A DNA stretch of 7,897 bases from Rhodospirillaceae bacterium. GTDB taxonomy: Bacteria > Pseudomonadota > Alphaproteobacteria > Rhodospirillales > Magnetovibrionaceae. The notes below the pieces were generated by a model that had not been told where the DNA came from, did no database searches, and worked only from the letters and a program-made list of their open reading frames with translations. The stretch covers positions 1 to 7,897 of the forward strand of contig NVTL01000008.1 of NCBI GenBank assembly GCA_002401565.1, read 5' to 3'. Positions 5,475 to 7,897 of this stretch are shown here, one piece after another. The translations under genes and the position numbers were made by a program. Each line of letters begins with the position of its first letter. Position 1 is the first letter of the stretch.

Positions 5475-6409
5475 ATACGGCACGGATAAATTACGTCGCA
5501 GCAGGCGGCTTTGTCGCGGTTTTTCTCATTGGGCTGGTGGTGTCTATCGCGGTGCTGACGGGCCGCACCGGGGCAACGGATAGTTATCATTCGATCTATA
5601 AAAATGTCACGGGCGTGAAATTTGGCACCTTGGTTTTGTACGAAGGTTACCCCATCGGTCAGGTCGAAGACGTGATCCCCCAACCCGACGGTGGATCGAT
5701 GAAATTTAAGGTGAATTACACCGTCAACAAAGGCTGGAAAATCCCCGACGATAGCCAAGCCAGAATTGGCGCATCAGGATTGTTGTCGGCCATTACAATT
5801 AACATCGATGCGGGCGAAAGCATGACGGCATTTAACCCTGAATCTGAAATCAAGGGCTTAGAAGCCGCAGACCTGTTTGCGGTGGTTGGCGAAGTCGCGG
5901 GTGAAGTTTCCCGCATTGCCGAAAATGACATTCGACCCTTGCTGAATACCGTGAATAAAACCGTAGAATCGTTCGCCGTGACACTCGAAAATATTGGGGC
6001 GTTGGTGGATGGCGATGGCACCCGTATGGTCAGAACATTTGCCACCTTGGCCGATCAATTGGGGGCTCAGTTACCCGGCATCACGGACAACATTGATGCG
6101 TCGTCGCAAAGCTTTGCGACCTTGTCCAAGGACCTGTCGATAACGCGCAAAAAACTGGACAGTTTGCTGGAAAAAACCGAAAGCATGGTGGCGACCAGCG
6201 AAAGCCTGGTTACGGATAATCAGGGTGACGTTCGAAAGTCTATCGAAGACCTGCGCCACGTCACAGATTCCTTGGCCCGTCATATTGATTCAATCAATCA
6301 AAATGCCGAAGGCACGGCGCGCAACATGTATGAATTCTCCCGCGAGATCCGCAAAAACCCCGGCCTGTTATTGTCGGGTGGATCACCAAAGGATAAAGGT
6401 GGAAAATAA
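5471..6409 (+). CDS. mlaD: MlaD-family MCE-domain lipid-transport protein
   Basis: 312 residues. One N-terminal transmembrane helix (about 8-30) anchors the protein, with the rest in the periplasm. A single MCE domain follows (about 38-115), including VTGVKFGTLVLYEGYPIGQV and the strand pair around ARIGASGLLSAITINID. Residues about 140-295 form a long polar, helical, coiled-coil-like region rich in heptad-spaced hydrophobics. The C-terminal REIRKNPGLLLSGG tail is typical of longer MCE proteins. MlaD homologues form hexameric rings that carry phospholipid between the permease and periplasmic or outer-membrane partners. At 312 residues it is much longer than E. coli MlaD (about 183), so the helical part may extend across the periplasm. 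It starts within the mlaF stop (ATGA) and shares one base with the next gene (TAATG). Confidence 0.93.
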   Translation: MNTARINYVAAGGFVAVFLIGLVVSIAVLTGRTGATDSYHSIYKNVTGVKFGTLVLYEGYPIGQVEDVIPQPDGGSMKFKVNYTVNKGWKIPDDSQARIGASGLLSAITINIDAGESMTAFNPESEIKGLEAADLFAVVGEVAGEVSRIAENDIRPLLNTVNKTVESFAVTLENIGALVDGDGTRMVRTFATLADQLGAQLPGITDNIDASSQSFATLSKDLSITRKKLDSLLEKTESMVATSESLVTDNQGDVRKSIEDLRHVTDSLARHIDSINQNAEGTARNMYEFSREIRKNPGLLLSGGSPKDKGGK

Positions 6410-7023
6410 TGAAATATAGTTCAAAACGATTGGGCAAAGTCTTAGCCTTGGGCCTGTTGAGCATGAGCGTTCTATCCGCCTGTGGCAGTGCCCCTGTTGT
6501 TCCCGAAGACGCTTTTTACCGCATCACGCCTCAGGCTGAAACGTCTGGAAATACAGCCCTTGACGGCATCGTCGAAGTGGGCCGTTTTTCCGCATCCGGC
6601 TCTTTGGGCAATCGCCCTTTATTAATGTCGTATCGTGATTCAAATGAAGTCACGGAATACAACTATCATTTCTGGATTGAATCCCCGCCGATCTTGTTGC
6701 AAAGCGCGCTGGTTTCATACCTTCGGTTGGCCAATGTGGCAACCCAAGTGGTGACGCCAGCCATGCGCGTTACGCCCGATTACACCGTCACCGGACGGGT
6801 GTTGCGTTTTGAAACCGTGCGCGGCACGGCGCCCGCGGGTGTGGTGACTTTTGAATTGGCCTTGCGTCAGGAACGCACCGATAAAATCTTGGTCTTGAAA
6901 GAATACACAGCCGACGTTGCGGCCAGCCAAGACCGGGTTCAAGACGGCGCCGTCGCCCTTGAACAAGCCGTAAATCAAGCCTTTCATAACTTTATTTCAG
7001 ACATTCGGAAAACATCACCATGA
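6409..7023 (+). CDS. ABC-type transport auxiliary lipoprotein (PqiC-like)
   Basis: 204 residues. The N-terminus is a lipoprotein signal: KYSSKR, a hydrophobic stretch, then the lipobox LSAC with Cys25 as the lipidated residue, followed by Gly-Ser (no Asp at +2, so outer-membrane sorting would be expected under the E. coli rule). The mature part fits the ABC_trans_aux/PqiC family: DAFYRITP near 34-41, the GNRPLLMSYRDSNEV and YNYHFWIESPPILLQSALVSYL region (about 67-106), and a C-terminal helix ending in FISDIRK. Such lipoproteins accompany MCE operons that lack a soluble MlaC shuttle and probably receive or dock the MCE tunnel at the outer membrane. The start has AAGGTGG about six bases upstream and overlaps the mlaD stop by one base. 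The stop overlaps the next gene by four bases. Confidence 0.88.
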   Translation: MKYSSKRLGKVLALGLLSMSVLSACGSAPVVPEDAFYRITPQAETSGNTALDGIVEVGRFSASGSLGNRPLLMSYRDSNEVTEYNYHFWIESPPILLQSALVSYLRLANVATQVVTPAMRVTPDYTVTGRVLRFETVRGTAPAGVVTFELALRQERTDKILVLKEYTADVAASQDRVQDGAVALEQAVNQAFHNFISDIRKTSP

Positions 7024-7897
7024 GCCGCCGCCCGCATAAAAAACAATCCAGTCGTAACCGTGGACGCGGAGCCCGAAGCTCGGCCAGAAAAAGCGCTGTC
7101 GACAGTGAAGTTCTGGAATTGATGGTCGATGAATTAGGGGCGCAGGGTGATGGTGTCGCCGCATGGGCTGGTAAAAAAATGTATGTTCCGGGCGTTTTGG
7201 CCGGGGAAAAAGTGCGTATAAAAACCGGGCGCAGGCGCGGTGATGGTATCGCTTGTGAACTGCTTGAAATTGTCGAGCCAGCATCAAATCGGGCCGAGCC
7301 CCCGTGTCCTTATTTTGGACGCTGTGGCGGTTGCCAGCTTCAGCACTTAGATGACCAGACGTATACGGACTGGAAACGCGAACGCGTGACGAAAGTTTTG
7401 GCGCAACGCGGTTTTGACGATGTTAATGTTTTGGACCCGGTTCTGGTCGGTCTAGGCACGCGGCGGCGGGTCACTTTTACGGCCCAAAAGAATGGCAAAA
7501 ACATTGAGTTTGGCTTTAACGCTCGGGCCAGTCATGACATTCAAAACATCAAATCGTGCCCGTTGTTGGTGGCCGACTTAGATGCGGCGATCAAACCGCT
7601 GAAAAACTTGTTATCAGAGATTTTAGAAGACGGTGTCCGCACCCGTGTTTTTGCCACGTGGTGTCAAAACGGCGTGGATGTTTTGATCGAAGGTGGCAAG
7701 TCCCCGGACTTGGCTGCACGCGAAGCCATTGCCGATTTTGTTAATCAGGGCGAAGCCGTGCGCGTGGCGTGGAAAGAAGAAAAGTTTCAGCCCGAACCCA
7801 TCGCCATGATGCAATCGCCGATGATCAATATTTCGGGCGTTTTGGTTGAATTGCCTATGGGCGGTTTTTTACAAGCCAGCCAAGCGGGTGAATTGGC
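7020..7897 (+). CDS. rlmD: RlmD-type 23S rRNA (uracil-5-)-methyltransferase, 3' end outside window
   Basis: About 292 N-terminal codons are visible; the frame is open to the window edge. A very basic N-terminus (residues 1-25, rich in Arg, Lys and Ser) suits RNA binding. A TRAM domain follows (about 31-88: VDELGAQGDGVA through GEKVRIKTG). Then comes the iron-sulfur cluster motif PPCPYFGRCGGCQLQ (Cys96, Cys102, Cys105), with the fourth ligand in IKSCPLL (Cys180). RRRVTFTAQ (148-156), GFNARASHDI and the final GGFLQASQAGEL also match the RumA/TrmA family. TRAM plus Fe-S cluster favours RlmD over RlmC or TrmA, but the target base cannot be proved from this part. The SAM-binding motifs and catalytic cysteine lie past the edge. 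The ATG overlaps the lipoprotein stop (ATGA), and the ribosome binding site is weak (GGAA), so translation is probably coupled. Confidence 0.88.
   Translation, partial: MSRRPHKKQSSRNRGRGARSSARKSAVDSEVLELMVDELGAQGDGVAAWAGKKMYVPGVLAGEKVRIKTGRRRGDGIACELLEIVEPASNRAEPPCPYFGRCGGCQLQHLDDQTYTDWKRERVTKVLAQRGFDDVNVLDPVLVGLGTRRRVTFTAQKNGKNIEFGFNARASHDIQNIKSCPLLVADLDAAIKPLKNLLSEILEDGVRTRVFATWCQNGVDVLIEGGKSPDLAAREAIADFVNQGEAVRVAWKEEKFQPEPIAMMQSPMINISGVLVELPMGGFLQASQAGEL

Noticed and set aside
4922..5758. 278-codon minus-strand open frame opposite the mlaF-mlaD junction
   Set aside because: It crosses two well-supported coupled genes, has no recognisable motif and low-complexity Ser/Arg composition, so it is an antisense shadow.

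Overview
The window looks like the chromosome of an alphaproteobacterium, perhaps close to the Rhodospirillales. This is inferred from protein flavour, moderate GC, and an Mla-type operon that ends in an auxiliary lipoprotein. No rRNA, tRNA, mobile element, CRISPR array or plasmid feature is visible, and a genus cannot be named from the sequence alone.

Layout. Two transcription units diverge from an AT-rich intergenic region at about 1209-1620. To the left (minus strand) runs coxC, cytochrome c oxidase subunit III (1208-441). It is followed 14 bases later by a Sco1/SenC copper chaperone (426-1, cut by the window edge). Together they form the end of an aerobic respiration module that continues outside the window. 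To the right (plus strand) runs one compact string of seven genes: a GAF-PP2C-HATPase regulator (1621-3360), a stand-alone STAS protein (3423-3755), mlaE permease (3795-4610), mlaF ATPase (4620-5474), mlaD MCE-domain protein (5471-6409), an ABC-transport auxiliary lipoprotein (6409-7023) and an RlmD-type 23S rRNA uracil methyltransferase (7020 onward, cut by the window edge). From mlaE on, genes are 9 bases apart or overlap by 1-4 bases, so translational coupling is likely.

How the genes may work together. MlaE, MlaF and MlaD form the inner-membrane core of an MCE-type phospholipid transporter, and the PqiC-like lipoprotein is the likely outer-membrane-side partner. The unusual part is upstream. 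The STAS protein can be read either as an MlaB-like transporter subunit or as a SpoIIAA/RsbV-like anti-sigma antagonist. It sits next to one protein carrying both a PP2C phosphatase and an RsbW-type kinase domain under a GAF sensor. The arrangement suggests, as a hypothesis only, that lipid transport is controlled by partner switching through reversible STAS phosphorylation.

Non-coding structure. The divergent region holds a leftward-pointing intrinsic terminator with no leftward gene before it, a 22-base-spaced direct repeat just upstream of coxC, A-tracts and weak promoter-like motifs. A perfect 10-bp inverted repeat overlaps the stop codon of the phosphatase/kinase gene.
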